Notes: generated by a model not told the origin, from the sequence alone. A stretch of 51,549 nucleotides of DNA from CAZZKF01 sp964654995 (GCA_964654995.1 CAZZKF010000009.1:1-51549); one strand, 5' to 3'. Positions 41,649 to 51,075 are shown, counted from the stretch's first letter. Made by a program: numbers and translations.

Positions 41649-42548
41649 ATGAGCACGGAGATCCCCTTCGATCGAGACTTTTCGCCAACTTATGGCGTCA
41701 TGGAGCCGGTCTCGCCGCTGATCCGCCGGATCGTGGCACACAATCCGGGGCCGTTTACCTTTACCGGCACCGGCACCTACATCGTCGGCCACGGGCAGGT
41801 GGCGGTGATCGATCCGGGGCCGCTGCTGCCGGATCATGTCGAGGCGCTGCTGAACGCGCTTTCCGGCGAGCGCATCAGCCATATATTGATCACCCATACG
41901 CATGCCGATCATTCACCGGCCGCCCGGCCGTTGCAGGATGCCACCGGCGCGCCGATCTGCGGCTTCGGCCCCCATGGCGGCGGGCCCCAGGACGAGGCGG
42001 TCGAGGAAGCCGCCGACCGCGAGATGGTGCCGGATGAGCGCCTGCGCGACGGCGATGTCGTCTCGGGGGCCGATTGGACGCTCCAGGCCGTGCATACCCC
42101 GGGCCATACGTCGAATCACCTGTGTTTCGCGCTGGGGCAAGAAAAGGCGCTGTTCACCGGCGATCATGTCATGGGCTGGTCGACCTCGGTGATCTCGCCG
42201 CCCGACGGCGACATGGCCGCCTATATGCAAAGCCTGGAGCGGTTGCTGGCCCGCGATGATGTCATCTACTGGCCGACCCACGGGCCGCCGATTCGAAATC
42301 CGCACCCGTTTGTTCAGGCCTATATCGATCATCGCCGCGCGCGCGAGGCCGAAATCCTCGAGGCGGTAAGAAGGGGCTTGACCACCATCACGGACATGGT
42401 GGATGCCATCTATCAGGATATCCCGGATGTGCTGCGCCCGGCCGCGGCGCGTTCGGTGCTTGCGCATCTGATCGACATGACGGCGCGCGGGATCGTCCGG
42501 GCCGAGGGCGGGGCGCTTCTGGGCGCGCGGTATTTCGCCGTCGACTGA
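41649..42548 (+). CDS. MBL-fold metallo-hydrolase (LACTB2-like)
   Basis: A 299-residue metallo-beta-lactamase-fold hydrolase. The metal motif is HTHADH with H83, H85, D87 and H88; further ligands are in VHTPGHTSNHLCF and LFTGDHVMGWSTSV. A C-terminal helical domain (about 235-290) as in LACTB2/glyoxalase-II-like proteins is present. Its substrate may be a thioester or phosphodiester. ATG 41649 is used; an ATG at 41637 directly follows GTGAGG and is possible. It is 23 bases upstream of the aminotransferase gene and likely cotranscribed. Confidence 0.88.
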   Translation: MSTEIPFDRDFSPTYGVMEPVSPLIRRIVAHNPGPFTFTGTGTYIVGHGQVAVIDPGPLLPDHVEALLNALSGERISHILITHTHADHSPAARPLQDATGAPICGFGPHGGGPQDEAVEEAADREMVPDERLRDGDVVSGADWTLQAVHTPGHTSNHLCFALGQEKALFTGDHVMGWSTSVISPPDGDMAAYMQSLERLLARDDVIYWPTHGPPIRNPHPFVQAYIDHRRAREAEILEAVRRGLTTITDMVDAIYQDIPDVLRPAAARSVLAHLIDMTARGIVRAEGGALLGARYFAVD

Positions 42549-42571
42549 CGGGTTCTTCGGGTGGCAGGGAC

Positions 42572-43963
42572 ATGACCTCGCATCTTTCCAATTCGGCGGC
42601 TGAGCGCGACATTGCCAGCCTCATTCATCCCTATACCAATCTCGAGCTTCACAGCCGGCGCGGACCGATCATCATCGAGCGCGGCGAAGGCATCTACGTC
42701 TTCGATCAGGCCGGCAAGCCCTATATCGAGGCGATGGCCGGGCTGTGGTGCACGGCGCTCGGCTTCGGTGAGGAGGAGCTGGTCGAGGCCGCCGCCCGGC
42801 AGATGCGCAAACTCCCCTTTTCGCAGCTGTTCACCCACCGCTCGCACGAACCGGCCATTGCACTGGCCGAAAAGCTCAAGGAGCTGGCGCCGGTGCCGAT
42901 CTCCAAGGTGCTGTTTTCGGGCTCCGGCTCGGAGGCCAACGACAGCGTCATCAAGCTCGTCTGGTACTACAACAATGCCCGCGGTCGGCCGGAGAAGAAG
43001 AAGTTCATCGCCCGCGAGCGCGGCTATCACGGGGTCAGCGTGGCGACCACCAGCCTGACCTGCCTGCCGGTCAATCAGACCGATTTCGACATGCCGTTGC
43101 CGGGCTTTTTGCGCACCACCTGCCCGCATCATTACCGCATGGCGGAGGACGGCGAGTCGGAGGCAGCCTTTTCGCAGCGGCTGGCGGACGAGCTCGCGGC
43201 CCTGATCGAACGCGAAGGCCCTGAAACGATTGCCGCCTTCATCGCCGAGCCGGTGATGGGCGCGGGCGGTGTGATCGTGCCGCCCGAGGGCTATTTCGAG
43301 GCGATCCAGCCGGTGCTCGAAGCCCACGACATCGTGTTGATTTCCGACGAGGTGATCTGCGGCTTCGGGCGCACCGGCAACATGTTCGGCTGCGAGACGG
43401 TGGGTATGCGGCCAAATGTGATGACGGTCGCCAAGGCGCTCTCTTCCGCCTATCTGCCGATCGGCGCGGCGCTGCTCCCCGAAGAGATCTATCAGGCGAT
43501 GGTCGATGAAAGCCGCAAGCTCGGCGTCTTCGGCCACGGGAATACCTACTCCGGCCATCCGGTGTGCGCGGCGGTGGCGCTCAGGACCCTGGAAATCATG
43601 GAAGAACGCGACATCCTGGGCCATGTGCGTGCGCTCGCCCCGCATTTTCAGGCCCATCTGCGCCGGCTGGGCGACCATCCGCTGGTCGGCGAGGCGCGCG
43701 GCGTCGGCCTCATCGGCGGGTTGGAAATCGTCGCCGACAAGGACAGCAAGCGCCCCTTCGATCCGGCGACCCAGGTGGCTGCGCATTGCATGGACGTAGC
43801 CCGCGAGAATGGCCTGATCGTGCGTGCGATCGGCGATACCATCGCCATTTGTCCGCCGCTGATCATCACCGAGGATGAGGCGGGTGAGCTGTTTGCGCGC
43901 CTTGACCGCGCCCTTGATGCCACCCTTGAGTGGGTGCGAAAGGAAGGTCTGGCCGGGGCCTGA
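42572..43963 (+). CDS. Class III PLP aminotransferase
   Basis: A 463-residue aminotransferase of the omega-amino acid/amine:pyruvate group. The cofactor aspartate D259 is in VLISDEVICGFGRTG and the PLP lysine K288 in MTVAKALSSAYLPIG. The motif SGSGSEANDSVIKL (about 116-129) is typical. The N-terminal HPYTNLELHSRRGP recalls beta-alanine and putrescine-type pyruvate aminotransferases; the amine donor cannot be fixed by reading. It follows the MBL hydrolase gene and ends 73 bases before nadA. Confidence 0.9.
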   Translation: MTSHLSNSAAERDIASLIHPYTNLELHSRRGPIIIERGEGIYVFDQAGKPYIEAMAGLWCTALGFGEEELVEAAARQMRKLPFSQLFTHRSHEPAIALAEKLKELAPVPISKVLFSGSGSEANDSVIKLVWYYNNARGRPEKKKFIARERGYHGVSVATTSLTCLPVNQTDFDMPLPGFLRTTCPHHYRMAEDGESEAAFSQRLADELAALIEREGPETIAAFIAEPVMGAGGVIVPPEGYFEAIQPVLEAHDIVLISDEVICGFGRTGNMFGCETVGMRPNVMTVAKALSSAYLPIGAALLPEEIYQAMVDESRKLGVFGHGNTYSGHPVCAAVALRTLEIMEERDILGHVRALAPHFQAHLRRLGDHPLVGEARGVGLIGGLEIVADKDSKRPFDPATQVAAHCMDVARENGLIVRAIGDTIAICPPLIITEDEAGELFARLDRALDATLEWVRKEGLAGA

Positions 43964-44001
43964 AGCACTTGCGGCAGGTGGGCCCGAAGCGCAAACAGCT
44001 A

Positions 44002-44031
44002 TTGAGCAACAGCGCAAAAAACCAATATATA
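44002..44031 (+). promoter_or_regulatory. Putative nadA promoter giving a leaderless transcript
   Basis: TTGAGC (44002-44007), 18 bases, then TATATA (44026-44031). A start six bases later would fall on or next to the nadA ATG (44037), and no strong ribosome binding site is visible between them. Confidence 0.5.
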
Positions 44032-44036
44032 CAGGT

Positions 44037-45050
44037 ATGGATAGCCGGGTGGACATATTGGGCAGACGCGACGAGGCGCTGGACATCGATCCGTTTCTCG
44101 ATCTGGAAGCGGAGATCGATCGGCTGCGCCGTGAGCGCAACGCCGTCATTCTGGCGCATTTCTATCAGGAGTCGGAGATCCAGGACCTCGCCGATTTCGT
44201 CGGCGATTCTCTCGATCTGTCGCGCAAGGCGGCGGCCACGGATGCCGATGTGATCGCCTTTTGCGGCGTGCGCTTCATGGCCGAGACGGCAAAGATCCTG
44301 AGCCCCGACAAGATCGTCGTGCTGCCCGACATGGAGGCCGGCTGCTCGCTCGAAGAGTCCTGCCAGCCCGACGACTTCCGCCGCTTCCGGGCCGAGCATC
44401 CGGACCATCTGGCGCTCACCTATGTCAACTGCTCGGCCGAGATCAAGGCGCTTTCCGACATCATCGTCACCTCGTCGAATGCCGAGGCGATCATCCGCCA
44501 GATCCCTGAGGACCAGCCGATCCTGTTCGCCCCCGACCAGTATCTGGGCGGCTATCTGAAACGCAAGACCGGGCGCGACATGGTGCTGTGGCCGGGCACC
44601 TGCATCGTTCACGAGCAGTTCTCGGAACGCGAGCTCGTGCGGCTCAAGAGCCAGCACGCGGGTGCTCCGGTGGCGGCGCACCCGGAATGCCCGGACCATA
44701 TTCTGCGCCATGCCGATCACGTCGGCTCGACCTCGTCGATCCTCAAGTTCGTGACCGAATCGCCGGCCGACAAGTTCATCATCGCCACCGAGCCCCACAT
44801 CATCCACCAGATGGAAAAGCGGGCACCCGGCAAGACCTTCATCGGCGTGCCCGGTGCCGACGGCCAGTGCAACTGCAACAACTGCCCGTTCATGGCGCTC
44901 AACACCATGGAAAAGCTGTACCTGTGCCTGCGCGATCTGCGCCCGCGCATCGAGGTGCCCGAGGACATCCGCATCAAGGCGCTCAAACCGCTGGAGCGCA
45001 TGCTCGAGATGTCGCCGCCGCCGGCGACCCGGGCGACCGTCGCGGCCTGA
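44037..45050 (+). CDS. nadA: Quinolinate synthase
   Basis: [4Fe-4S] enzyme condensing iminoaspartate with dihydroxyacetone phosphate to quinolinate in NAD synthesis. The three likely cluster cysteines are C103 (AGCSLEES), C189 (PGTCIVHE) and C283 (CNCNNCPFM). The substrate-site motif ILAHFYQESEIQDLADFVGD is at about 38-57. At 337 residues the length is normal. A longer frame from 43875 overlaps the aminotransferase gene and is rejected. nadC follows after 16 bases; nadB is not between them. Confidence 0.95.
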   Translation: MDSRVDILGRRDEALDIDPFLDLEAEIDRLRRERNAVILAHFYQESEIQDLADFVGDSLDLSRKAAATDADVIAFCGVRFMAETAKILSPDKIVVLPDMEAGCSLEESCQPDDFRRFRAEHPDHLALTYVNCSAEIKALSDIIVTSSNAEAIIRQIPEDQPILFAPDQYLGGYLKRKTGRDMVLWPGTCIVHEQFSERELVRLKSQHAGAPVAAHPECPDHILRHADHVGSTSSILKFVTESPADKFIIATEPHIIHQMEKRAPGKTFIGVPGADGQCNCNNCPFMALNTMEKLYLCLRDLRPRIEVPEDIRIKALKPLERMLEMSPPPATRATVAA

Positions 45051-45066
45051 TCCGGCACGGGCCGCG

Positions 45067-45906
45067 ATGATCCTGCCGGACGACGAGCTCGAAGCCTTCA
45101 TCGATCGCGTGCTTGCCGAGGATCTGGGGGATCGCGGCGATATCACCAGCAACAGCGTCATCCCTCAGGATGCCCGCTTTTCGGCCGCCATGGTGGCGCG
45201 CCAGCCCCTCGTCGTCGCCGGGCTGGAGGTCGCGCTGGCCATCATCCGGCGCCTCGCCCCCGATTGCGTGGTGGGGGTGCAGGCGGGCGACGGCGCAGAG
45301 GTCGAGGCCGGGGAGGTGCTGGCCCGCATCGCGGCCCCGGCCCGCGGGCTTCTGGCGGCCGAGCGGGCGGCCTTGAACACGGTCCAACACTTGTCCGGCA
45401 TCGCCACCGAGACGCGCCGCTACGTCCGCCGGCTTGCGGGCACGGCTGCGGTGCTGCTGGATACCCGCAAGACGCACCCGGGCCTGCGGCGGCTGGAGAA
45501 ATACGCGGCGCGGATCGGCGGCGCCCGCAACCACCGCATGGGGCTTTATGACGCGGTGCTGATCAAGGACAACCATATCGCGGTCGCCGGTGGTATCACC
45601 GCTGCCGTGGCCGCGGCGCGACGCGCCGGGCATGACGACATCGAGGTCGAGTGCGATACCCTCGATCAGGTCGAAGAAGCCTTGGCCGCCGGCGCCGACC
45701 GCCTGCTGCTCGACAACATGGACACGGATGCGCTGCGCCAGGCGGTGGCGCGGGTGGCCGGGCGGGTGCCGCTCGAGGCGTCGGGCGGGGTGACGCTGGA
45801 GACCATCCGCGCAATCGCCGAAGCGGGTGTCGATTTCATCTCGGTCGGGCGGATCACCCAGTCGGCTCCGGCCGTCGATATCGGCCTCGATTACGATCTG
45901 GGTTAG
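45067..45906 (+). CDS. nadC: Nicotinate-nucleotide pyrophosphorylase (carboxylating)
   Basis: Quinolinate phosphoribosyltransferase, making nicotinate mononucleotide from quinolinate and PRPP. The PRPP-site motif LLDTRKTHPGLRRLEKYA (about 134-151) and GGARNHRMGLYDAVLIKDNH (about 154-173) are clear, then the TIM-like barrel ends LEASGGVTLETI and FISVGRITQSAPAVDIGLD. Length 279 is normal. It forms an operon with nadA, and downstream lies the assembly gap. Confidence 0.96.
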   Translation: MILPDDELEAFIDRVLAEDLGDRGDITSNSVIPQDARFSAAMVARQPLVVAGLEVALAIIRRLAPDCVVGVQAGDGAEVEAGEVLARIAAPARGLLAAERAALNTVQHLSGIATETRRYVRRLAGTAAVLLDTRKTHPGLRRLEKYAARIGGARNHRMGLYDAVLIKDNHIAVAGGITAAVAAARRAGHDDIEVECDTLDQVEEALAAGADRLLLDNMDTDALRQAVARVAGRVPLEASGGVTLETIRAIAEAGVDFISVGRITQSAPAVDIGLDYDLG

Positions 45907-45980
45907 GGCCTGTTTCGTTTCCTGCCGTCCCGGCGCACATCATATCTCGTTATTTCTCTGGTCCCTCATACGCCGGGCGC

Positions 45981-46080
45981 NNNNNNNNNNNNNNNNNNNN
46001 NNNNNNNNNNNNNNNNNNNNNNNNNNNNNNNNNNNNNNNNNNNNNNNNNNNNNNNNNNNNNNNNNNNNNNNNNNNNNNNN
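45981..46080. other. Assembly gap (100 N)
   Basis: A run of exactly 100 undetermined bases, the usual placeholder for a scaffold gap of unknown length. The nadC side ends in ordinary sequence; the other side starts in a GC-rich, repeat-like stretch. Adjacency of nadC and the TRAP genes is therefore not proven. Confidence 0.98.
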
Positions 46081-46153
46081 TCCGTTCGCTTGGCTTGCGG
46101 CTTCGCCGACGCGCGGTCGCGCTTGCCTCGGCGCTCCGCACCTCGGTGGGTAA
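46081..46153. repeat. GC-rich intergenic repeat-like sequence next to the gap
   Basis: The 70 bases after the gap are rich in short palindromes (GCGCGGTCGCGC; CGGCGCTCCGCA) and end in GCACCTCGGTG (46138-46148). The same eleven bases occur at 43-53 at the left edge of the window, also after a CGC-rich palindromic stretch. A dispersed repeat would explain the assembly break. Confidence 0.35.
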
Positions 46154-47455
46154 TCACCCAGCCATGTGGCGGGGCAGGACGGTGACGATGTCGGGGATGA
46201 GCGTGATGATCGCGATGGCCAGGGCGAGCAGCGCGAAGAACGGGAGCGCGGCGCGCGCAATGGTGCCGATCGGCGCACCCGTGAGCCCGCGCAGCACGAA
46301 CAGGTTGAAGCCCACCGGCGGCGTGATCTGGGCCATTTCCACCACCATGACCAGAAAGATGCCGAACCAGACAAGGTCGAAACCGGCCGCCTCCACCAGC
46401 GGCGGCACCATAGAGACGGTCAGCAGCACCATCGAGATGCCGTCGAGAAAGCAGCCCAAAGCGACGTAGAACAGGGTCAGCGCCGCAATCAGCATCAGGG
46501 GCGAGAGCCCCAGGCCGCCGATCCACATGGCGAGCGCCTGCGGGATGCCGGCAAACCCCATGGCGATGGTCAGGAACGCCGCGCCGATCAGAATGAAGAT
46601 GATCATCGATGAGGTGCGCACCGCCGCCGCAAGACCTTCGATGAAGCTGGCGCGGGTCAGGGTGCCCTGCCCCCGGGAGAGCAGAAGCGCCAGCACGACG
46701 CCGATGGCGGCGGCGTCGGTGGGCGAGGCGAACCCCCAGTAGATGACGCCGATCACCCCGAGGATGAGCCCGGCCACAGGCACCAGCCGCCGGCTGGCCT
46801 GCAGGCGCGCCTGCCAGCCGGTCGGCCTTGCGGGCCGTGGCATGGCCTGGCGATGGCGGATCGACCAGATGATCACATAGCCGGAGAACAGCGCGATGAG
46901 CAGGAGCCCCGGCAGGATTCCGGCAACGAACAGCCGGGCGATCGACTGCTCGGTGGCGACGCCGTAAACGATCAGGATGATCGACGGCGGAATCAGCAGC
47001 CCGAGCGTCGCCGAACCGGCCAAAGTGCCGAGGCTCAGGCGCCGGTCATAGCCACGCGCCGCCAGTTCAGGCAGCGTCAGACGCCCGATGGTCGCCGCCG
47101 TGGCGGCCGACGAGCCGGCGGTGGCGGCAAACAGGCCGCTGCCCAGCACGTTGATGTGTACGAGCCCGCCGGGCAGCCGCGCGAGCCACGGCCCGAGCCC
47201 CTCGAACAGATCCTCGGCAAGCCGCGAGCGGAACAGGATCTCGCCCATCCAGACAAACAGCGGCAGGGCGGCCAGCGCCCAGCTGTCGGCGGCGCTCCAG
47301 GCGGTGGTGGCGAGCACCTGCCCGACCGGCGCGTCGGTAAACAGGGCGAGCGCCGCAAGGCCGGCAATCAGCAGTGAGATCGCTACCCACAGCCCGCCGG
47401 CAAGCAGCGCCAGCAGCGTCGCCAGAACGACAAGGCCGGGCAGAATCGCGTCCAT
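46154..47455 (-). CDS. TRAP transporter large permease (DctM type)
   Basis: The 433-residue ion-coupled transport subunit of a tripartite ATP-independent periplasmic transporter, with about twelve hydrophobic segments in the DctM pattern. Conserved parts include GSGLFAATAGSSAATAATIG (about 106-125), ELAARGYDRRLSLGTLAGSATLG and a late EMAQITPPVGFNLFVLRG (about 372-389). ATG 47455 or GTG 47458 are possible, both close to GAGGCGG. Last gene of the amidase-TRAP operon, next to the assembly gap. Confidence 0.92.
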   Translation of the reverse strand: MDAILPGLVVLATLLALLAGGLWVAISLLIAGLAALALFTDAPVGQVLATTAWSAADSWALAALPLFVWMGEILFRSRLAEDLFEGLGPWLARLPGGLVHINVLGSGLFAATAGSSAATAATIGRLTLPELAARGYDRRLSLGTLAGSATLGLLIPPSIILIVYGVATEQSIARLFVAGILPGLLLIALFSGYVIIWSIRHRQAMPRPARPTGWQARLQASRRLVPVAGLILGVIGVIYWGFASPTDAAAIGVVLALLLSRGQGTLTRASFIEGLAAAVRTSSMIIFILIGAAFLTIAMGFAGIPQALAMWIGGLGLSPLMLIAALTLFYVALGCFLDGISMVLLTVSMVPPLVEAAGFDLVWFGIFLVMVVEMAQITPPVGFNLFVLRGLTGAPIGTIARAALPFFALLALAIAIITLIPDIVTVLPRHMAG

Positions 47456-47463
47456 CACCCGCC

Positions 47464-48021
47464 TCAGCCCGGCAACACGATCGGGCCATCATCGGCCCGC
47501 TGCTGGTAACTGGCGGGTTGTCCGCGCAAGACCGCGACAAGGTCATCCGTCAAGCTGATGGTGAGCACGACGAGCCCGAGGGCCAGCGCCGATTGCGGCA
47601 GCCACAAAGGCACCGCCACGATACCCGGAGACACGTCGCCAAAGCGCAGCGATTCGGCGACAAGACGCGCCATGTAAAAGGCGAAATAGCCGGATGCAGT
47701 GACACCGGCCAGCAGGGCCGTGCCTTCGAGCAGCCGGCGCCTGCCTCCGGCAACCGCATCGAGCAGCAGGCCGACCCGCACATGACCGCCCGTGCGCAGC
47801 GTCGGCGCGAGCCCGAGAAAGGCGCTGGCACCGAGGAAATAACCGGCGAAATCGGCGTAGGACGGAACCATCCAGCCCAGCGCCCGGCCGGTCACCGCGC
47901 CATAAAGGGCGTTGGCCGCATTGGCCGCCACCTGCACGGCCACCACCACACAGATGGCGACCAGAAAGACGGCGGCGAGTGCGGCCGAGCCCCGATAGAG
48001 CCAATCCAGCGCGCGCCGCAT
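47464..48021 (-). CDS. TRAP transporter small permease (DctQ type)
   Basis: A 185-residue membrane protein with four predicted helices, the small subunit of the transporter. The pattern ALGWMVPSYADFAGYFLGASAFLG around residues 46-69 and a following TGGHVRVGLLLDAV are typical of DctQ. Its ATG overlaps the stop of the binding-protein gene by one base (TGATG), and only six bases or so separate it from the large permease gene. Confidence 0.9.
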   Translation of the reverse strand: MRRALDWLYRGSAALAAVFLVAICVVVAVQVAANAANALYGAVTGRALGWMVPSYADFAGYFLGASAFLGLAPTLRTGGHVRVGLLLDAVAGGRRRLLEGTALLAGVTASGYFAFYMARLVAESLRFGDVSPGIVAVPLWLPQSALALGLVVLTISLTDDLVAVLRGQPASYQQRADDGPIVLPG

Positions 48022-49094
48022 CAGTCCTCGCGGCCCTGACCGTCGCCGGCCGGCACCTGCGTGCGCATCGCCCGCAGAATGGCGGCGCCATCGGCGCCGG
48101 CGCGTCGCGCCCAGTCCTCGGCCAGCGCCTGTCCCAGCCGGGCAAAACCGGCGGCGAGCTCCGGCGACGGCGTCAGCACCGCCACCCCGTGGCTGCGCAG
48201 GGTATCCAGCTTGTCCCGGGTCTCGGCCGCGCTCAGGCGCCAGCCGCGCGTCTCGGCCCGGCGAGCCGCAGCCAGCACCGCCTCGCGCATCGCCGGCGCC
48301 AGGCGCATCAGCGCCCGGCGGTTCACGACCACCACATTCTTCGGCAGCCAGGCGCCGAGATCGTAGTAGTAACGGACGAAATCCCAGGCGCCGACATTCA
48401 CGCCGGTGGTCGGCGAGGTGATCATGGCGTCCACCCGGCCGGTCAGGAAGGCCTGGGCGATATCGGGGACCTCGACCTGGGTGGGCACCGCCCCGAGGCG
48501 GCGCGCCAGCCGCTCGCTCGCGACATTGTAGGCCCGGAACCTGACGCCTTCGAGATCGTCAAGGCTGTTCACCGGACGGCGCGAGAACAGCCCTTGCGGC
48601 GGCCAGGGAACGGCAAACAGCACGCTCAGGCCCTGGCGCTCCAGTCGGCGTTCGATGATGGCACGCGAAGCTGCCCACAGCGCCCGGGCAGCCGAATAGT
48701 CGCGGGCGAGAAAAGGCACTGAATCGACCTCGAACACAGGCGCTTCATTGGCCAGGCGGGAGAGCAGGAATTCGCCCAGCTGGATCTGGCCGCTGCGCAC
48801 CGCATTCTTGATCTGGGCATGGCGGTAGAGCGAACCGGCGGCATGAATGGTAATCGTCAGCTTGCCTTGTGTCGCGGTTTCCACATCGGCGGCGAAGGCG
48901 CGGATATTCGCGGTATGAAAGCTGTGCTCTCCGTACGGTGTGGCCATGGTCCAGCGCACAGGCCTGGCCGTCTCGGGGGCTGCGGGCGAGACCGACCCGA
49001 TGGCGGTTGCCGTCAGCACGGCGACGGCAAGTGCCCCGAGCCAACGCCGGAGCAGGGCGGTGTGCGGTCCGTCGGGCGTCAAGGGCATGGCCAA
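48021..49094 (-). CDS. TRAP transporter solute-binding protein (DctP type)
   Basis: A 357-residue periplasmic binding protein with a signal peptide (about 15-37). The DctP fold is recognisable from RWTMATPYGEHSFH (about 47-60), IQLGEFLLSRLANEAPVFEV, the conserved arginine segment LEGVRFRAYN and PTTGVNVGAWDFVRYYYD. Ligands of such proteins are usually carboxylates; the upstream amidase raises the possibility of an amide-derived acid. It lies 13 bases after the amidase gene. Confidence 0.9.
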   Translation of the reverse strand: MAMPLTPDGPHTALLRRWLGALAVAVLTATAIGSVSPAAPETARPVRWTMATPYGEHSFHTANIRAFAADVETATQGKLTITIHAAGSLYRHAQIKNAVRSGQIQLGEFLLSRLANEAPVFEVDSVPFLARDYSAARALWAASRAIIERRLERQGLSVLFAVPWPPQGLFSRRPVNSLDDLEGVRFRAYNVASERLARRLGAVPTQVEVPDIAQAFLTGRVDAMITSPTTGVNVGAWDFVRYYYDLGAWLPKNVVVVNRRALMRLAPAMREAVLAAARRAETRGWRLSAAETRDKLDTLRSHGVAVLTPSPELAAGFARLGQALAEDWARRAGADGAAILRAMRTQVPAGDGQGRED

Positions 49095-49107
49095 TCCGGG
49101 GCCTGGT

Positions 49108-50910
49108 TCAACCCACTGGAGGGCGCCGGTCCCAGACGCCGAGCTCGGCCTCCAGGGCGATTCCGATGGTGCACAGCGTGCCTTCGTCGAACGGCCGGCC
49201 CCACAGGGTTATGCCGTGGGGCACCGTGGCCAGCTTGGCCAGGCCGTCGTCCTGCTGCTGCGGGCCGGGATCGTCGCCGGGGCCCTGGCGCGGGGCGCGC
49301 CGCAGAAAGCCGGTGCGCAGGGTCAGCGACGGGTGGCCGGTCAGATTGGTGATCATCAGAAGCGGGCCCGAGCTCGGGCTGATCATCGCGTCGATACCGT
49401 CAAACGCCTCCTTCATGATCGCCATGACACGCCGGCGCAGGCGCTGGGCCTGAACGTAATCGACGGCCGATATGAAGCGCGCCTGCCGGAAGCTGTTGGG
49501 CCAGGCATCCGGGTCCTGGCGCACCAGTTGATCGTCGCGCCCGCTCAGTGTCAGTTCTTCGAAGGCGGCGGCCGCTTCGGCGAACAGAATGACGATCAGG
49601 CTGTCGTAGGGCAGGTCGGGCAGTTCGATCTCGACCAGTTCCATGCCCAGCGACCGGGCGGTATCCAGGGTGAAACGGTCGACGTCTGTCACCCGTTCGC
49701 CTTCGAACCAGGCGGGGTCATAGCCGAGGCGCAGGCCGCGGGCCGGGCGGGCGGCGTCAAAGGCGAAGGGCGCGCGAACCGATCCCGGATCGCCGCGGTC
49801 ATAGGCATTGATCGCATTGAGCACCAGTGCCGTGTCCTCGACCGTGCGGCAGATCGGGCCGAGCTTGTCCATCGAATACGACAGCGCCATGGCGCCGGTG
49901 CGCGGCACCCGCCCGAAGGTCGGGCGCAGGCCGGCGGTGCCGCAGCGCATCGACGGCGCGATGATCGAGCCCAACGTCTCGCTGCCGATGGCAAAGCCGA
50001 CCAGTCCGGCTGCCGTGGCGGCCGCCGAACCGGCGCTCGAGCCGCTCGAGCCCTCCTCGAGGTTCCAGGGGTTGCGGGTCTTGCCGCCGAACCAGACGTC
50101 GCCGTAGGCGAGCGCACCGAGCGTCAGCTTGGCGACCAGCACCGCACCGGCCTTGCGCAGCAGCCGGACCACGGCGGCATCGCGATCGGGCACGCGGTTG
50201 CGGAACGGCGCCGCGCCCCAGGTCGTGAGGATGCCCTTGGTGTCGAGGAGATCCTTGGCGCCCCAGGGAATGCCGTGCAAGGGGCCGCGATAGTTGCCGG
50301 CGGCGATTTCGGCATCCGCCGCCGCTGCCTGCGCCAGCGCCAGATCCTCGGTCAGCGTAATCACGCATTCCAGCCTGGGTCCAATGCGCTTGAGCCGGTC
50401 GAGATAGAGCTTGGTCAGCTCCAGACTGGTGATCTGGCCGGTGCGGATCCATTCGGACAGCGCGGTCACCGGCGCATAGGCGATGTCCTGTGTATTCGAC
50501 GGCAGGCGCCGGAAGGGATTGGAGGAGCGCCGGAACATGGCCTTGGCGGGCGGCGCGGTGCCGCCGGCGCGAACGTCGAAGACGGTCGCCGGGGTCAGAT
50601 CGTAATCCGGCAGGACCCGCCGGCGCTGGCGCAACCAGCCGACCTGGTCGTCGATGGTCTTGAGCAGCAGCGCGCGCTCCGGATCGGTGTAACGGATGGC
50701 CAGCAGCTTTTCCGCCTCGGCCAGGGTCTCCAGCGTGATGTCCGGGGAAGTCGGCGTGGTTGTGCCGGCCCCGGTGCCGCCCGCCGACCCGGCCACCGAT
50801 GTCTTGGGCGGAACCTTGATGGCCTTGGCCGGTCCGCTGGCCGTGGTGACCGCGACCGCGCCGACCGCCGCAGCCGACCCGGCGAGGAAATCCCGTCGCG
50901 ACTTTTTCAT
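49108..50910 (-). CDS. Tat-exported amidase-signature protein
   Basis: A 600-residue amidase with a twin-arginine signal peptide (KKSRRDFLAGSAAAVGAVAV, about 2-21). The triad can be located in PWGAKDLLDTKG (lysine), EEGSSGSSAGSAAATAAG (cis-serine) and GSETLGSIIAPSM (nucleophile serine). A family-atypical segment of about 150 residues precedes the catalytic core. Export in a folded state implies a periplasmic or surface amide substrate, and the next genes encode a TRAP importer, so the operon probably cleaves an amide outside and imports a product. It is divergent from the TonB-dependent receptor. Confidence 0.9.
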   Translation of the reverse strand: MKKSRRDFLAGSAAAVGAVAVTTASGPAKAIKVPPKTSVAGSAGGTGAGTTTPTSPDITLETLAEAEKLLAIRYTDPERALLLKTIDDQVGWLRQRRRVLPDYDLTPATVFDVRAGGTAPPAKAMFRRSSNPFRRLPSNTQDIAYAPVTALSEWIRTGQITSLELTKLYLDRLKRIGPRLECVITLTEDLALAQAAAADAEIAAGNYRGPLHGIPWGAKDLLDTKGILTTWGAAPFRNRVPDRDAAVVRLLRKAGAVLVAKLTLGALAYGDVWFGGKTRNPWNLEEGSSGSSAGSAAATAAGLVGFAIGSETLGSIIAPSMRCGTAGLRPTFGRVPRTGAMALSYSMDKLGPICRTVEDTALVLNAINAYDRGDPGSVRAPFAFDAARPARGLRLGYDPAWFEGERVTDVDRFTLDTARSLGMELVEIELPDLPYDSLIVILFAEAAAAFEELTLSGRDDQLVRQDPDAWPNSFRQARFISAVDYVQAQRLRRRVMAIMKEAFDGIDAMISPSSGPLLMITNLTGHPSLTLRTGFLRRAPRQGPGDDPGPQQQDDGLAKLATVPHGITLWGRPFDEGTLCTIGIALEAELGVWDRRPPVG

Positions 50911-51055
50911 CGTGTCAGCCCTCCCGATTGGCCCCCGAATTCCGTGACGGCGCCATCATATCCGGTTCCGCGCCGGATTGTCATTGTCATCACCCCGACC
51001 GCCACCGCGGCAATTGTAGGGGAACCTTGCAAAATCGGCAGGGGAAGGATATCGT

Positions 51056-51075
51056 ATCAAATGACGCGGTTTGAT
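51056..51075. promoter_or_regulatory. Palindrome in the amidase / TonB-receptor divergent promoter region
   Basis: ATCAAA (51056-51061) and TTTGAT (51070-51075) are perfect inverted repeats with an eight-base gap. They lie between the divergent amidase (starting 50910) and receptor (51182) genes, a good place for an operator shared by both. No regulator gene is adjacent in the window. Confidence 0.45.
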
